This document shows, one piece after another, positions 1 through 12,924 of a stretch of 64,000 bases of DNA (position 1 is its first letter; every line of letters begins with the position of its first letter). Origin of the DNA: Cristatella mucedo. Its lineage: Eukaryota; Bryozoa; Phylactolaemata; Cristatellidae. The translations under genes were made by a program, and so were the position numbers. The stretch covers positions 64,001-128,000 of the forward strand of contig WPIO01000241.1 in the NCBI GenBank assembly GCA_009760855.2, written 5' to 3'. A model generated the notes under the pieces. It searched no databases. It was not told the DNA's origin and saw only the letters and a list, made by a program, of their open reading frames with translations.

Positions 1-210
1 ATTTGAAGTTTCTACATATTTCGCGATCTGCTGCGAACTCGTGCTCAAAACGAGGTGCAGCACTCTGCTGCCAGCCAGCACACGCTCCGAAATGTAGATT
101 TGAAGTTTCTACATATTCCAAGATCTGCTGCGAACTTGTGCGAAACGTGTTACTAACGTGCGAAATGCTTTAAACAAGGTGCAGCACTCTGCTGCCAGCC
201 AGCACACGCT

Positions 211-400
211 CCGAAATGCAGATTTGAACTTTCTACATATTCCGAGATCTGCTGCGAACTTGTGCGAAACGTGTTATTCACGTGCGAAATGCTCAAAACA
301 AGGTGCAGCACTCTGCTGCCAGCCAATGCAAGCTCCGACATGCAGACTTGAATTTTCTACATGTTCCACGATTTTCTGCGAACTCGTGCGAAACGTGTTA
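211..400 (+). repeat. Recurrent two-monomer variant block, copy 1
   Basis: Two consecutive unusual monomers: one with CCGAAATGCAG, GAACTTTCTACATATTCCGAG and TTATTCACGTG, and the next with CCAATGCAAGCTCC, CAGACTTGAATTTTCTACATG and CCACGATTTTCTGCG. The pair recurs at 4,059-4,248 (offset 3,848 bp, 31 monomers) and 26,129-26,318 (a further 22,070 bp, 178 monomers). Confidence 0.85.
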
Positions 401-505
401 TTTACGTGCGAAATGCTTTAAACAAGGTGCAGCACTCTGCTGCCAGCAAGGGCACGCTCCGACATGCAGATTTGAAGTTTCTACATATTTCGCGATTTGC
501 TGTGA

Positions 506-522
506 ACTCGTGCGAAACGGGT
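506..522 (+). other. CENP-B-box-like 17-mer (8 of 9 core positions)
   Basis: The sequence ACTCGTGCGAAACGGGT aligns with the mammalian CENP-B box NTTCGNNNNANNCGGGN, with one core mismatch (C for the first T). The same variant appears at 1,747-1,763, 5,955-5,971, 14,767-14,783 and in other ACTCG...ACGGG copies (near 17,755, 27,811, 28,430, 31,522, 32,142 and 33,250). The consensus monomer has CGTG and matches 7 of 9. The match is visible, but binding by any CENP-B-like protein is only inference. Confidence 0.4.
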
Positions 523-3237
523 TATTTACGTGCGAAATGCTTTTAACAAGGTGCAGCACTCTGCTGCCAGCCAGTACACGCTCCGATATGCAGATTTGAA
601 CTTTCTAGATATTCCGCGATTTGCTGCAAACTCATGCGAAATGAGTTATTCGAGTGCGAAATGCTTAAAACGAGGTGCAGCACTCTGCTGCCAGCCAGTG
701 CAAGCTCCGATATGTAGATTTAAAGTTTCTACATATTCCGCGATCTGCTGCGAACTCGTGCGAAACGTGTTATTTACGTGCGAAATGCTTTAAACAAGGT
801 GCAGCACTCTGCTGCCAGCCAGCACACGCTCCGACATGCAGATTTGAAGTTTCTACATATTCCGCGATCTGCTGCGAACTCGTGCGAAACGTGTTATTTA
901 CGTGCGAAATGCTTTAAACGTAGTGCAGCACTCTGCTGCCAGTCAGTGCACGCTCCGCCATGCAGATTTGAAGTTTCTACATATTCCGCGATTTGCTGCG
1001 AACTCGTGCGAAACGTGTTATTTACGTGCGAAATGCTCAAAACAAGGTGCAGCACTCTGCTGCCAGCCAGTGCACGCTCCGAAATGTAGATTTGAAGTTT
1101 CTACATATTCCGCAATCTGCTGCGAACTTGTGCGAAACGTGTTATTTACCTGCGAAATGCTTTAAACAAGGTGCAGCACTCTGCTGCCAGCCAGCACACG
1201 CTCCGACATGCAGATTTGAAGTTTCTACATATTCCGCGATCTGCTGCGAACTCGTGCAAAACGTGTTATTTACGTGCGAAATGCTTTAAACAAGGTGCAG
1301 CACTCTGCTGCCAGCCAGTGCACGCTCCGACATGCAGATTTGAAGTTTCTACATATTCCGAGATGTGCTGCGAAGTTGTGCGAAACGTGTTATTTACGTG
1401 GGCAATGCTTTAAACATGGTGCAGCACTCTGCTGCCAGCAAGCCCATGCTCCGACATGCAGATTTGAAGTTTCTACATATTCCGCGATCTGGTGTGAACT
1501 CGTGCGAAACGTGTTATTTACGTGCGAAATGCTTTAAACATAGTGCAGCACTCTGCTGCCAGTCAGCGCACGCTCCGACATGCAGATTTGAAATTTCTAC
1601 ACATTCCGCGATCTGGTGCGAACTCGTGCGAAACGTGTTATTTACGTGCGAAATGCTTAAAAACAAGGTGCAGCACTCTGCTGCCAGCCAGCCCACGCTC
1701 CGACATGCAGATTTGAAGTTTCTACATATTTCGCGATCTGCTGTGAACTCGTGCGAAACGGGTTATTTACGTGCGAAATGCTTTTAAAAAACAAGGTGAA
1801 GCACTTTGCTGCAAGCCAGCACACGCTCCGATATGCAGATTTGAACTTTTTACAGATTCAGCGATCTGCTGCGAACTCGTGCGAAACGTGTTATTTACGT
1901 GCGAAATGCTTTAAACAAGTGCAGCACTCTGCTGCCAGCCAGCACACGCTCCGACATGCAGCTTAGAATTTTTTTCATATTCTGCGATCTGCTCCGAACT
2001 CTTGCGAAACGTGTTATTTACGTGCGAAATGCTTTAAACATGGTGCAGCACTCTGCTGCCAGTCAGTGCACACTCCGACATGCAGATTTAAAGTTTCTAC
2101 ATATTCCGCGATCTGCTGCGAACTCGTGCGAAACGTGTTATTTACGTGCGAAATGCTTTAAACAAGGTGCAGCACTCTGCTGCCAGCCAGCGCACGCTCC
2201 GACATGCAGATTTAAAGTTTCTACATATTCTGCGATCTGCTGCGAAATCGTGCTGAACGGGTTATTTACGTGCGATATGCTTTAAACAAGGTGCTGCACT
2301 CTGCTGCCAGCCAGCCCACGCTCCGACATGCAGATTTGAAGTTTCTATATATTCCGCGATTTGCTGGGAACTCGTGCGAAACGTGTTATTTACGTGTGAA
2401 ATGATTTAAACACGGTGCTGCACTCTGCTGCCAGCCAGGACACGCTCCGACATGCAGATTTGAACTTTCTAGATATTCCTCGAACTGCTGCTAACTTTTG
2501 CGAAATGTGTCATTCGAGTGCTAAATGCTCAAAACGAGGTGCAGCACTCTGCTGCCAGCCAGTGCATGCTCCGAAATGTAGATTTGAACTTTCTAGATAT
2601 TCCGCGATCTGCTGTGAACTCGTGCGAAACGTGTTATTTACGTGCGAAATGCTTTTAACAAGGTGAAGCACTCTGCTGCCAGCCAGCACACGCTCCGATA
2701 TGCAGGTTTGAAGTTTCTACATTTTCCGAGATCTGCTGCGAACTCGTGCGAAATGTGATATTCAAGTGCGAAATGCTCAAAACAAGGGGAAGCACTCTGC
2801 TGCCAGCCAGCACACCCTCCGAAATGTAGATTTGAAGTTTCTACATATTCCGAGATGTGCTGCGAAGTTGTGCGAAACGTGTTATTTACGTGGGCAATGC
2901 TTTAAACATGGTGCAGCACTCTGCTGCCAGCCAGCACACGCTCTGAAATGTAGATTTGAACTTTCTAGATATTCCGCGATCTGCTGCGAACTTGTGCAAA
3001 ACGTGTTATTTACGTGGGAAATGCTTTAAACATGGTGCAGCACTCTGCTGCCAGCCAGCACACGCTTCGACACTCCGATTTGAAATTTCTACATATTCCG
3101 CGATCTGCTGCGAACTAGTGCGAAATGTGTTATTTACGTGCGAAATGCTTTAAACAAGGTGCAGCACTCTGCATCCAGCCAGCGCACGCTCCGACATGCA
3201 GGTTTAAAGTTTCTACTTATTCCGCGATCTGCTGCAA

Positions 3238-3254
3238 ATTCGTGCGAAACGTGT
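3238..3254 (+). other. CENP-B-box-like 17-mer, alternative 8 of 9 variant
   Basis: ATTCGTGCGAAACGTGT has the TTCG half intact and differs from the CENP-B core only in CGTG for CGGG. The same form recurs near 24,832 and 31,270. I saw no monomer combining TTCG with CGGG in register. Confidence 0.35.
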
Positions 3255-4058
3255 TATTTACGTGCGAAATGATTTAAACATGGTGCTGCACTCTGCTGCC
3301 AGCAGGCACATGCTCCGACATGCAGATTTGAAGTTTCTACATATTTAGGGATCTGCCGCAAACTCGTGCGAAACGTGTTGTTTACGTGCGAAATGCTTTA
3401 AACAAGGTGCAGCACTCTGCTGCCAGCAAGCCCATGCTCCGACATGCAGATTTGAAGTTTCTACATATTCTGCGATCTGCTGCGAAATCGTGCGGAACGG
3501 GTTATTTACGTGCGAAATGCTTTTAACAAGGTGCTGCACTCTGCAGCCAGCAAGTGCAGGCTCCGACATGCAGATTTGAAATTTCTACATATTCCGCGAT
3601 CTGCTGAGAACTCGTGCGAAACGTGTTCTTTACGTGTGAAATGATTTAAACATGGTGCTGCACTCTGCTGCCAGCAAGCGCATGCTCCGACATGCAGATT
3701 TGAAGTTTCTACGTATTTAGCGATCTGCGGCGAACTCGTGTGAAACGTGTTATTTACGTGCGAAATGCTTTAAACAAGGTGCAGCACCCTGCTGCGAGCA
3801 AGCACAAGCTTCGACATGCAGATTTGAACTTTCTAGATATTCTGCGATTTGCTGCGAACTCGTACGAAATGGGTTATTCGAGTGCGATATGCTTAAAACG
3901 AGGTGCAGCACTTTGCTGCCAGCCAGAGCAAGCTCCGAAATGTAGATTTGAACTTTCTAGATATTCTTCGATCTGCTGCGAACTTGTGCGAAATGTATCA
4001 TTCGAGTGCGAAATGCTCAAAAAAATGTGCAGCACTCTGCTGCCAGCCAGTACACGCC

Positions 4059-4248
4059 CCGAAATGCAGATTTGAACTTTCTACATATTCCGAGATCTGC
4101 TGCGAACTTGTGCGAAACGTGTTATTCACGTGCGAAATGCTCAAAACAAGGTGCAGCACTCTGCTGCCAGCCAATGCAAGCTCCGACATGCAGACTTGAA
4201 TTTTCTGCATGTTCCACGATTTTCTGCGAACTCGTGCGAAATGGGTTA
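4059..4248 (+). repeat. Recurrent two-monomer variant block, copy 2
   Basis: The same pair of variant monomers as at 211-400, with CATGTTCCAC at 4,208 instead of 360. This copy reads TTTTCTGCATG where the first reads TTTTCTACATG. Confidence 0.85.
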
Positions 4249-4870
4249 TTTACGTGCGAAATGATTTAAACATGGTGCTGCACTCTGCTGCCAGCAAGCC
4301 CATGCTCCGACATGCAGATTTGAAGTTTCTACATATTCTGCGATCTGCTGCGAACTTGTGCGAAACGTGTTATTTACGTGCGAAATGCTTTAAACAAGGT
4401 GCAGCACTCTGCTGCCAGCCAGCACACGCTCCGACATGCAGATTTGAAAGCTTTCTACATATTCCGCGATCTGCTGCGAACTCGTGCGAAACGTGTTATT
4501 TACGTGCGAAATGCTTTAAACATGGTGCAGCACTCTGCTGCCAGTCAGCGCAAGCTCCGACATGCAGATTTGAAGTTTCTTTATAGTCTGCGATCTGCTG
4601 CGAACTCGTGCGAAACGTGTTATTTACGTGCGAAATGCTTTAAACAAGGTGCAGCACTCTGCTGCCAGCCAGCCCACGCTCCGACATGCAGATTTGAAGT
4701 TTCTATATATTCCGCGATCTGCTGAGAACTCGTGCGAAACTAGTTGTTTACGTGCGAAATGATTTAAACATGGTGCTGCACTCTGCTGCAAGCCAGGACA
4801 CGCTCCGACATGCAGATATGAAGTTTCTAGATATTCCGCGATCTGCTGCAAACTTGTGCGAAATGTATTA

Positions 4871-7800
4871 TTCGAGTGCGAAATGCTCAAAACAAGGTGC
4901 AGCACTCTGCTGCCAGTCAGCGCACGCTCCGACATGCAGATTTGAAGTTTCTACATATTCCGCGATCTGCTGCGAACTCGTGCGAAACGTGTTATTTACG
5001 TGCGAAATGCTTTAAACAAGGTGCAGCACTCTGCTGCCAGCCAGCACACGCTCCGACATGCAGATTTGAAGTTTCTACATGTTCTGCGATCTGCTGGGAA
5101 CTAGTGCGAAACGTGTTATTTACGTGCGAAATGAATAAACAAGGTGCAGCACTCTGCTGCCAGCAAGCTCACGCTCCGACATGCAGATTTGAAGTTTCTA
5201 CATATTCCGCGATCTGCTGCGAACTCGTGCGAAACGTGTTATTTACGTGCGAAAAATGCTTCAAAACAAGGTGCAGCACTCTGCTGCCAGCCAGCGCACG
5301 CTCCGACACGCAAATTTCAATGTTTCTACATATTCGCGATCTGCCGCGAACTCGTGCGAAACGTGTTATTTACGTGCGAAATGCTTTAAACAAGGTGCAG
5401 CACTCTGCTGCCAGCCAGGGCACGCTCCGACACGCAGATTTGAAGTTTCTACATATTCCGCGATCTGCTGCGAACTGGTGCGAAACGTGTTATTTACGTG
5501 CGAAATGCTTTAAACAAGGTGCAGCACTCTGCTGCCAGCCAGCACACGCTCCGACATGCAGATTTGAACTTTCTACATATTCCGCGATCTGCTGCGAACT
5601 CGTGCGAAATGTGTTATTTACGTGCGAAATGCTTTAAACATGGTGCAGCACTCTGCTGCCAGCCACCGCACGCTCCGACAAGCAGATTTGAAGTTTTCTA
5701 CATATTCCGCGATCTGCTGCGCGAACTCGTGCGAAAAATGTGTTATTTACGTGCGAAATGCTTTCAAAACAAGGTGCAGCACTCTGCTGCCAGCCAGCAC
5801 ACGCTCCGACATGCAGATTTGAAGTTTCTACATATTCCGCGATCTGCTGCGAACTCGTGTGCGAAACGTGTTATTTACGTGCGAAATGCTTTAAACAAGG
5901 TGACAGCACACTGCTGCCAGCCAGTGCACGCTCCGACACCGCGATCTGCTGCGAACTCGTGCGAAACGGGTTATTTACGTGCGAAATGCTTTAAACAAGG
6001 TGCAGCACTCTGCTGCCAGCCAGCACACGCTCCGACATGCAGATTTGAACTTTCTAGATATTCCGCGATCTGCTGCAAACTCGCGCGAAATGTGTTATTC
6101 GAGTGCGAAATGCTTAAAACAAGGTGCAGCACTCTGCGCCCAGCCAGGGCACGCTCCGAAATGCAGATTTCGAAGTTTCTACATATTCGGCGATCTGCTG
6201 CGAACTTGTGCGAAACGTGTTATTTACGTGCGAAATGCTTTAAACAAGGTGCAGCACTCTGCTGCCAGCCAGCCCACGCTCCGACATGCAGATTTGAAGT
6301 TTCTACATATTCCGAGATGTGCTGCGAAGTTGTGCGAAACGTGTTATTTACGTGCGAAATGCTTTAAACATGGTGCAGCACTCTGCTGCCAGCCAATGCA
6401 CACTCCGACATGCAGTCTTGAATTTTCTACATGTTCCCGCGATCTGGTGCGAACTCGTGCGAAACGGGTTATTTACGTGCGAAATGCTTTAAACATGGTG
6501 CAGCACTCTGCTGCCAGCCAGCCCATGCTCCGACATGCAGATTTGAAGTTTCTACATATTCCGCGATCTGCTGCGAACTGTGCGAAAAACGTGTTATTTA
6601 CGTGCGAAATGCTTTAAACAAGGTGCAGCACTCTGCTGCCAGCAAGGGCACGCTCCGACATGCAGATTTGAAGTTTCTACATATTCCGCGATCTGCTGCG
6701 AACTAGTGCAAAACGTGTTATTTACGTGCGAAATGCTTTAAACAAGGTGCAGCACTCTGCTGCCAGCCAGTGCACGCTCCGACATGCAGATTTGAAGTTT
6801 CTACATATTCCGCGATCTGCTGCAAACTCGTGCGAAACGTGTTATTTACGTGCGAAATGATTCAAAACAAGGTGCAGCACTCTGCTGCCAGCCAGCCCAC
6901 GCTCCGACATGCAGATTTGAAGTTTCTACATATTCCGCGATCTGCTGCGAACTCGTGCGAAACGTGTTATTTACGTGCGAAATGCTTTAAACAAGGTGCA
7001 GCACTCTGCTGCCAGCCAGTGCACGCTCCGACATGCAGATTTGAAGTTTCTACATATTCCGCGATCTCCTGCGAACTCGTGCGAAACGTGTTATTTACGT
7101 GCGAAATGCTTTAAACAAGGTGCAGCACTCTGCTGCCAGCAAGCACACGCTCCGACATGCAGATTTGAAGTTTCTACATATTCCGCGATCTGCTGCAAAC
7201 TCGTGCGAAAACGTGTTATTTACGTGCGAAATGCTTCAAAACAAGGTGTGCAGCACTCTGCTGCCAGCCATTGCACGCTCCGACATGCAGATTTGAAGTC
7301 TCTACATATTCCGCGATCTGCGGCGAACTGGTGCGAAACGTGTTGTTTACGTGCGAAATGCTTTAAACATGGTGCAGCACTCTGCTGCCAGTCAGCGCAC
7401 GCTCCGACATGCAGATTTGAAGTTTCTTCATATTTCGCGATCTGCTGCGAACTCGTGCGAAACGTGTTATTTACGTGCGAAATGCCTTAAAACAGGTGCA
7501 GCACTCTGCTGCCAGCAAGCACACGCTCCGACATGCAGATTTGAAGTTTCTACATATTCCGCGATCTGCTGCGAACTGGTGCGAAACGTGTTATTTACGT
7601 GCGAAATGCTTTAAACAAGGTGCAGCACTCTGCTGCTGCAGCAGCCAGCACACGCTCCGACATGCAGATTTGAAGTTTCTACATATTCCGCGATCTGCTG
7701 CGAACTCGTGCGAAACGTGTTATTTACGTGCGAAATGCTTTAAACAAGGTGCAGCACTCTGCTGCCAGCCAGCACGCTCCGACATGCAGATTTGAAGTTT

Positions 7801-8430
7801 CTACATATTCCGCGATCTGCTGCGAACTCGTGCGAAATGTGTTATTACGTGCGAAATGCTCAAAAAACAAGGTGCAGCACTCTGCTGCCAGCCAGCACAC
7901 ACGCTCCGACATGCAGATTTGAAGTTTCTACATATTCCGCGATCTGCTGCGAACTGGTGCGAAACGTGTTATTTACGTGCGAAATGCTTTAAACAAGGTG
8001 CAGCACTCTGCTGCCAGCCAGGGCACGCTCCGACATGCAGATTTGAAGTTTCTACATATTCCGCGATCTGCTGCGAACTTGTGCGAAACGTGTTATTTAC
8101 GTGCGAAATGCTTTAAACAAGGTGCAGCACTCTGCTGCCAGCCAGCTCAAGCTCCGACATGCAGATTTGAAGTTTCTACATATTCCGCGATCTGCTGCGA
8201 ACTTGTGCAAAACGTGTTATTTACGTGCGAAATGCTTTAAACAAGGTGCAGCACTCTGCTGCCAGCAAGTGCACGCTCCGACAAGCAGATTTGAAGTTTC
8301 TACATATTCCGCGATCTGCTGCGAACTCGTGCGAAACGTGTTATTTACGTGCGAAATGCTTTAAACATGGTGCAGCACTCTGCTGCCAGTCAGCCCACGC
8401 TCCGAAATGCAGATTTGAAGTTTCTACATA
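4871..8430 (+). repeat. Mainly type A satellite domain with small indels
   Basis: Mostly type A monomers near consensus, with one type B copy around 6,048-6,120 and diverged copies near 6,310-6,440. Small insertions are more common than in other clean parts, for example extra A in GCGAAAAATG near 5,251, extra bases near 5,700-5,770, and CTGCTGCTGCAGCAG near 7,632. They shift the reading frame past the normal stop, which is why unusually long open frames occur here. They could be real micro-duplications or residual assembly errors. Confidence 0.8.
5937..5942 (+). repeat. Internal deletion in a monomer (about 25 bp)
   Basis: CTCCGACA is followed directly by CCGCGATCTGC. The 25 bp that normally separate them, including GATTTGAAGTTTCTACATAT, are missing. 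The array phase resumes immediately after. Confidence 0.8.
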
Positions 8431-10840
8431 TTTCGCGATTTGCTGCGAACTCGTGCGAAACGTGTTATTTACGTGCGAAATGCTTTAAACAAGGTGCAGC
8501 ACTCTGCTGCCAGCCAGTACACGCTCCGATATGCAGATTTGAACTTTCTAGATATTCCGCGATCTGCTGTGAACTCGTGCGAAACGTGTTATTTACGTGC
8601 GAAATGCTCAAAACAAGGTGCAGCACTCTGCTGCCAGCCAGCTCACGTTCCGACATGCAGATTTGAAGTTTCTACATATTCCGCGATCTGCTGCGAACTT
8701 GTGCGAAATGTGTTATTTACGTGCGAAATGCTTTAAACATGGTGCAGCACTCTGCTGCCAGCCAGCACACGCTCCGACATGCAGATTTGAAGTTTCTACA
8801 TATTTCGCGATCTGCTGCGAACTCGTGCGAAACGTGTTATTTACGTGCGAAATGCTCAAAACAAGGTGCAGCACTCTGCTGCCAGCCAGTGCAAGCTCCG
8901 ATATGTAGATTTAAAGTTTCTACATATTCTGCGATCTGCTGCGAAATCGTGCTGAACGGGTTATTTACGTGCGAAATGCTTTATACAAGGTGCTGCACTC
9001 TGCTGCCAGCCAGCCCACGCTCCGACATGCAGATTTGAAGTTTCTATATATTCCGCGATCTGCTGAGAACTCGTGCGAAACGTGTTATTTACGTGCGAAA
9101 TGCTTTTAACAAGGTGCAGCACTCTGCTGCCAGCCAGCACACGCTCCGACATGCAGATTTGAACTTTCTACATATTCCGCGATCTGCTGCGAACTCGTGC
9201 GAAATGTGTCATTCGAGTGCGAAATGCTCAAAACGAGGTGCAGCACTCTGCTGCCAGCCAGCACACGCTCCGAAATGTAGATTTGAAGTTTCTACATATT
9301 CCGCGATCTGCTGGGAACTTGTGCGAAACGTGTTATTTACGTGCGAAATGCTTTAAACAAGGTGCAGCACTCTGCTGCCAGCCAGCACACGCTCCGACAT
9401 GCAGATTTGAACTTTCTACATATTCTGCGATTTGCAGCGAACTCGTACGAAATGAGGTATTCGAGTGCGAAATGCTCAAAACGAGGTGCAGCACTTTGCT
9501 GCCAGCCAGAGCACGCTCTGAAATGTAGATTTGAACTTTCTAGATATTCTTCGATCTGCTGCGAACTTGTGCGAAATGTATCATTCGAGTGCGAAATGCT
9601 CAAAAAAATGTGCAGCACTCTCCTGCCAGCCAGTGCACGCCCCGAAATGTAGATTTGAACTTTCTAGATATTCCGAGATCTGCTGCGAACTCGTGCGAAA
9701 CGTGTTATTTACGTGCGAAATGCTTTAAACAAGGTGCAGCACTCTGCTGCCAGCAAGCCCAAGCTCCGACATGCAGATTTGAAGTTTCTACATATTCAGC
9801 GATCTGCCGTGAACTCGTGCGAAACGTGTTATTTACTTGCGAAATGATTTAAACATGGTGCAGCACTCTGCTGCCAGCCAGCACGAGCTTCGACGTGCAG
9901 AATTGAACTTTCTAGATATTCTGCGATTTGCTGCGAACTCGTACGAAATGAGTTATTCGAGTGCAAAATGTGCAAAACGAGGTGCAACACTCTGCTGCCA
10001 GCCAGCACACGCTCCAAAATGTAGATTTGAAGTTTCTAAATTTTCTGCAATCTGCTGCGAACTCATGCGAAATGTGTTATTCAAGTGCGAAATGCTCAAA
10101 ACAAGGGACAGCACTCTACTGCCAGCCAGAGCACGCTCCGACATGCAGATTTAAAGTTTCTACATATTCCGAGATCTGCTGCGAACTTGTGCGAAACGTG
10201 TTTTTTACGTGCGAAATACTTTAAACATGGTGCAGCACTCTGCTTCCAGCTAGCTAACGCTCCGACATGCAGATTTGAACTTTCTAGAAATTCCCTGACC
10301 TGCTGCTAACTTGTGCGAAATGTGTCATTCGAGTGCGAAATGCTCAAAACAAGGTGCAGCACTCTGCTGCCAGCAAGTGCACGCTCCGACATGCAGATTT
10401 GAAATTTCTACATATTTCGCGATCTGCTGCGAACTCGTGCGAAACGTGTTATTTACGTGCGAAATGCTTTAAAAAGGTGCAGCACTCTGCTGCAAGCCAG
10501 CACACGCTCCGATATCCAGATTTGAACTTTCTACAGATTCCGCGATCTGCTGCGAACTCGTGCGAAACGTGTTATTTACGTGCGAAATGCTTTAAACAAG
10601 GTGCAGCACTCTGCTGCCAGCAAGTGCACGCTCCGACAAGCAGATTTGAAGTTTCTACATATTCCGCGATCTGCTGCGAACTCGTGCGAAACGTGTTATT
10701 TACGTGCGAAATGCTTTTAACAAGGTGCAGCACTCTGCTGCCAGCCAGTACACACTCCGATATGCAGATTTGAAGTTTCTACATATTCAGTGATCTGCTG
10801 CGAAACTCGTGCGAAACGTGTTATTTTACGTGCGAAATGC
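8431..10840 (+). repeat. Mosaic satellite domain 2
   Basis: Type B monomers with TCTAGA reappear (near 8,545, 9,537, 9,662 and 9,910) with a type C copy at about 8,889, followed by an AAATCGTGCTGAACGGG copy. Several copies carry the B-type tail ATGCTCAAAAC. The order from type C onward resembles that near 17,571, implying duplication of multi-monomer blocks. Confidence 0.8.
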
Positions 10841-11769
10841 TCAAAACAAGGTGCAGCACTCTGCTGCCAGCCAGCACACGCTCCGAAATGCAGATTTGAA
10901 GTTTCTACATATTCCGCGATCTGCTGCGAACTCGTGCGAAACGTGTTATTTACGTGCGAAATGCTTTAAACAAGGTGCAGCACTCTGCTGCCAGCAAGTG
11001 CACGCTCCGACAAGCAGATTTGAAGTTTCTACATATTCCGCGATCTGCTGCGAACTCGTGCGAAACGTGTTATTTACGTGCGAAATGCTTTAAACAAGGT
11101 GCAGCACTCTGCTGCCAGCCAGTGCACGCTCCGACATGCAGATTTAAAGTTTCTACATATTCCGCGATCTGCTGCGAACTCGTGCGAAACGTGTGTTATT
11201 TACGTGCGAAATGCTTTAAAACAAGATGCAGCACTCTGCTGCCAGCCAGCACACGCTCCGACATGTAGATTTGAAGTTTCTACATATTCCGCGATCTGCT
11301 GCGAACTCGTGCGAAACGTGTTATTTACGTGCGAAATGCTTTAAACAAGGTGCAGCACTCTGCTGCCAGCCAGCACACGCTCCGACATGCAGATTTGAAG
11401 TTTCTACATATTCCGCGATCTGCTGCGAACTCGTGCGAAATGTGTTATTTACGTGCGAAATGCTCAAAACAAGGTGCAGCACTCTGCTGCCAGCCAGTGC
11501 ACGCTCCGACATGCAGATTTGAAGTTTCTACATATTCCGCGATCTGCTGCGAACTTGTGCGAAACGTGTTATTTACGTGCGAAATGCAGTAAAACAAGGT
11601 GCAGCACTCTGCTGCCAGCCAGGGCACGCTCCGACATGCAGATTTGAAGTTTCTACATATTCCGCGATCTGCTGCGAACTGGTGCGAAACGTGTTATTTA
11701 CGTGCGAAATGCTCAAAACAAGGGACAGCACTCTGCTGCCAGCCAGAGCACGCTCCGACATGCAGATTT

Positions 11770-11782
11770 GAAGTTCAGCACA
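11770..11782 (+). repeat. Truncated monomer junction (about 92 bp missing)
   Basis: GATTTGAAGTT joins CAGCACACGCTCC, leaving a 32-bp stub instead of 124 bp. This is a clean out-of-register junction, as expected from unequal exchange or slippage within the array. Confidence 0.85.
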
Positions 11783-12924
11783 CGCTCCGACATGCAGATT
11801 TGAAGTTTCTACATATTCCGCGATCTGCTGCGAACTCGTGCGAAACGTGTTATTTACGTGCGAAATGTTTAAAACAAGGTGCAGCACTCTGCTGCCAGCC
11901 AGCGCACGCTCCGAAATGCAGATTTGAAGTTTCTACATATTCCGCGATCTGCTGCGAAATCGTGCGAAACGTGTTATTTACGTGCGAAATGCTTAAAACA
12001 AGGTGCAGCACTCTGCTGCCAGCCAGGGCACGCTCCGACATGTAGATTCGAAGTTTCTACATATTCCGCGATCTGCTGCGAACTCGTGCGAAACGTGTTA
12101 TTTACGTGCGAAATGCTTTAAACTAGGTGCAGCACTCTGCTGCCAGCCAGCGACACGCTCCGTCATGCAGATTTGAACTTTCTAGATATTCCGCGATTTG
12201 CTGGAAACTCGTGCGAAATGTGTTATTCGAGTGCGAAATGCTCAAAACAAGGTGCAGCACTCTGCTGCCAGCCAGGGCACGCTCCGAAATGCAGATTTGA
12301 ACTTTCTACATATTCCGCGATCTGCTGCGAACTCGTGCGAAACGTGTTATTTACGTGCGAAATGCTTTAAACAAGGTGCAGCACTCTGCTGCGAGCTAGC
12401 ACACGCTCCGACATGCAGATTTGAAGTTTCTACATATTCCGCGATCTGCTGCGAACTCGTGCGAAACGTATTATTTACGTGCGAAATGTTTAAAACAAGG
12501 TGCAGCACTCTGCTGCCAGCCAGTGCACGCTCCGACATGCAAATTTGAAGTTTCAAGATATTCCGCGATCTGCTGCGAACTCGTGCGAAATGTGTTATTT
12601 ACGTGCGAAATGCTATAAACAAGGTGCAGCACTCTGCTGCAGCCAGCCAGCACACGCTCCGACATGCAGATTTGAAATTTCTACATATTCCGCGATCTGC
12701 TGCGAACTCGTGCGAAACGTGTTATTTACGTGCGAAATGCTCAAAACAAGGTGCAGCACTCTGCTGCCAGCCAGTGCACGCTCCGACATGCAGATTTGAA
12801 GTTTCTACATATTCCGCGATCTGCTGCGAACTCGTGCGAAACGTGTTATTTACGTGCCAAATGCTTTAAACAAGGTGCAGCACTCTGCTGCCAGCCAGCA
12901 CACGCTCCGACATGCAGATTTGAA

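Larger units (their letters stand above)
1..4870 (+). repeat. Mosaic satellite domain 1
   Basis: Monomers here are visibly more diverged than downstream and mix subfamilies. Type A has GAAGTTTCTACATATTCC and ATGCTTTAAACAAGG. Type B has GAACTTTCTAGATATTCC with an XbaI site, often TTATTCGAGTGCG and ATGCTCAAAACGAGG, as near 600-675, 2,458-2,535 and 3,826-4,020. Type C has GTGCAAGCTCCGATATGTAG with TTTAAAG, near 699. A further type has CAGACTTGAATTTTCTACATG followed by CCACGATTTTC, near 342-380 and 4,190-4,228. Neighbouring monomers differ more from each other than from counterparts kilobases away, as in a higher-order or mosaic array. Confidence 0.85.

Noticed and set aside
4876-5637. 253-codon open frame
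   Set aside because: Same cause as the 289-codon frame: indels near 5,133 and 5,251 change frame. No start context, introns, or domain.
5498-6367. 289-codon open frame that could be taken for a cysteine-rich repeat protein
   Set aside because: It is the satellite read in frame through several small indels that skip the regular stop. The deduced peptide repeats with monomer period in changing frames, and variation falls equally on all codon positions.
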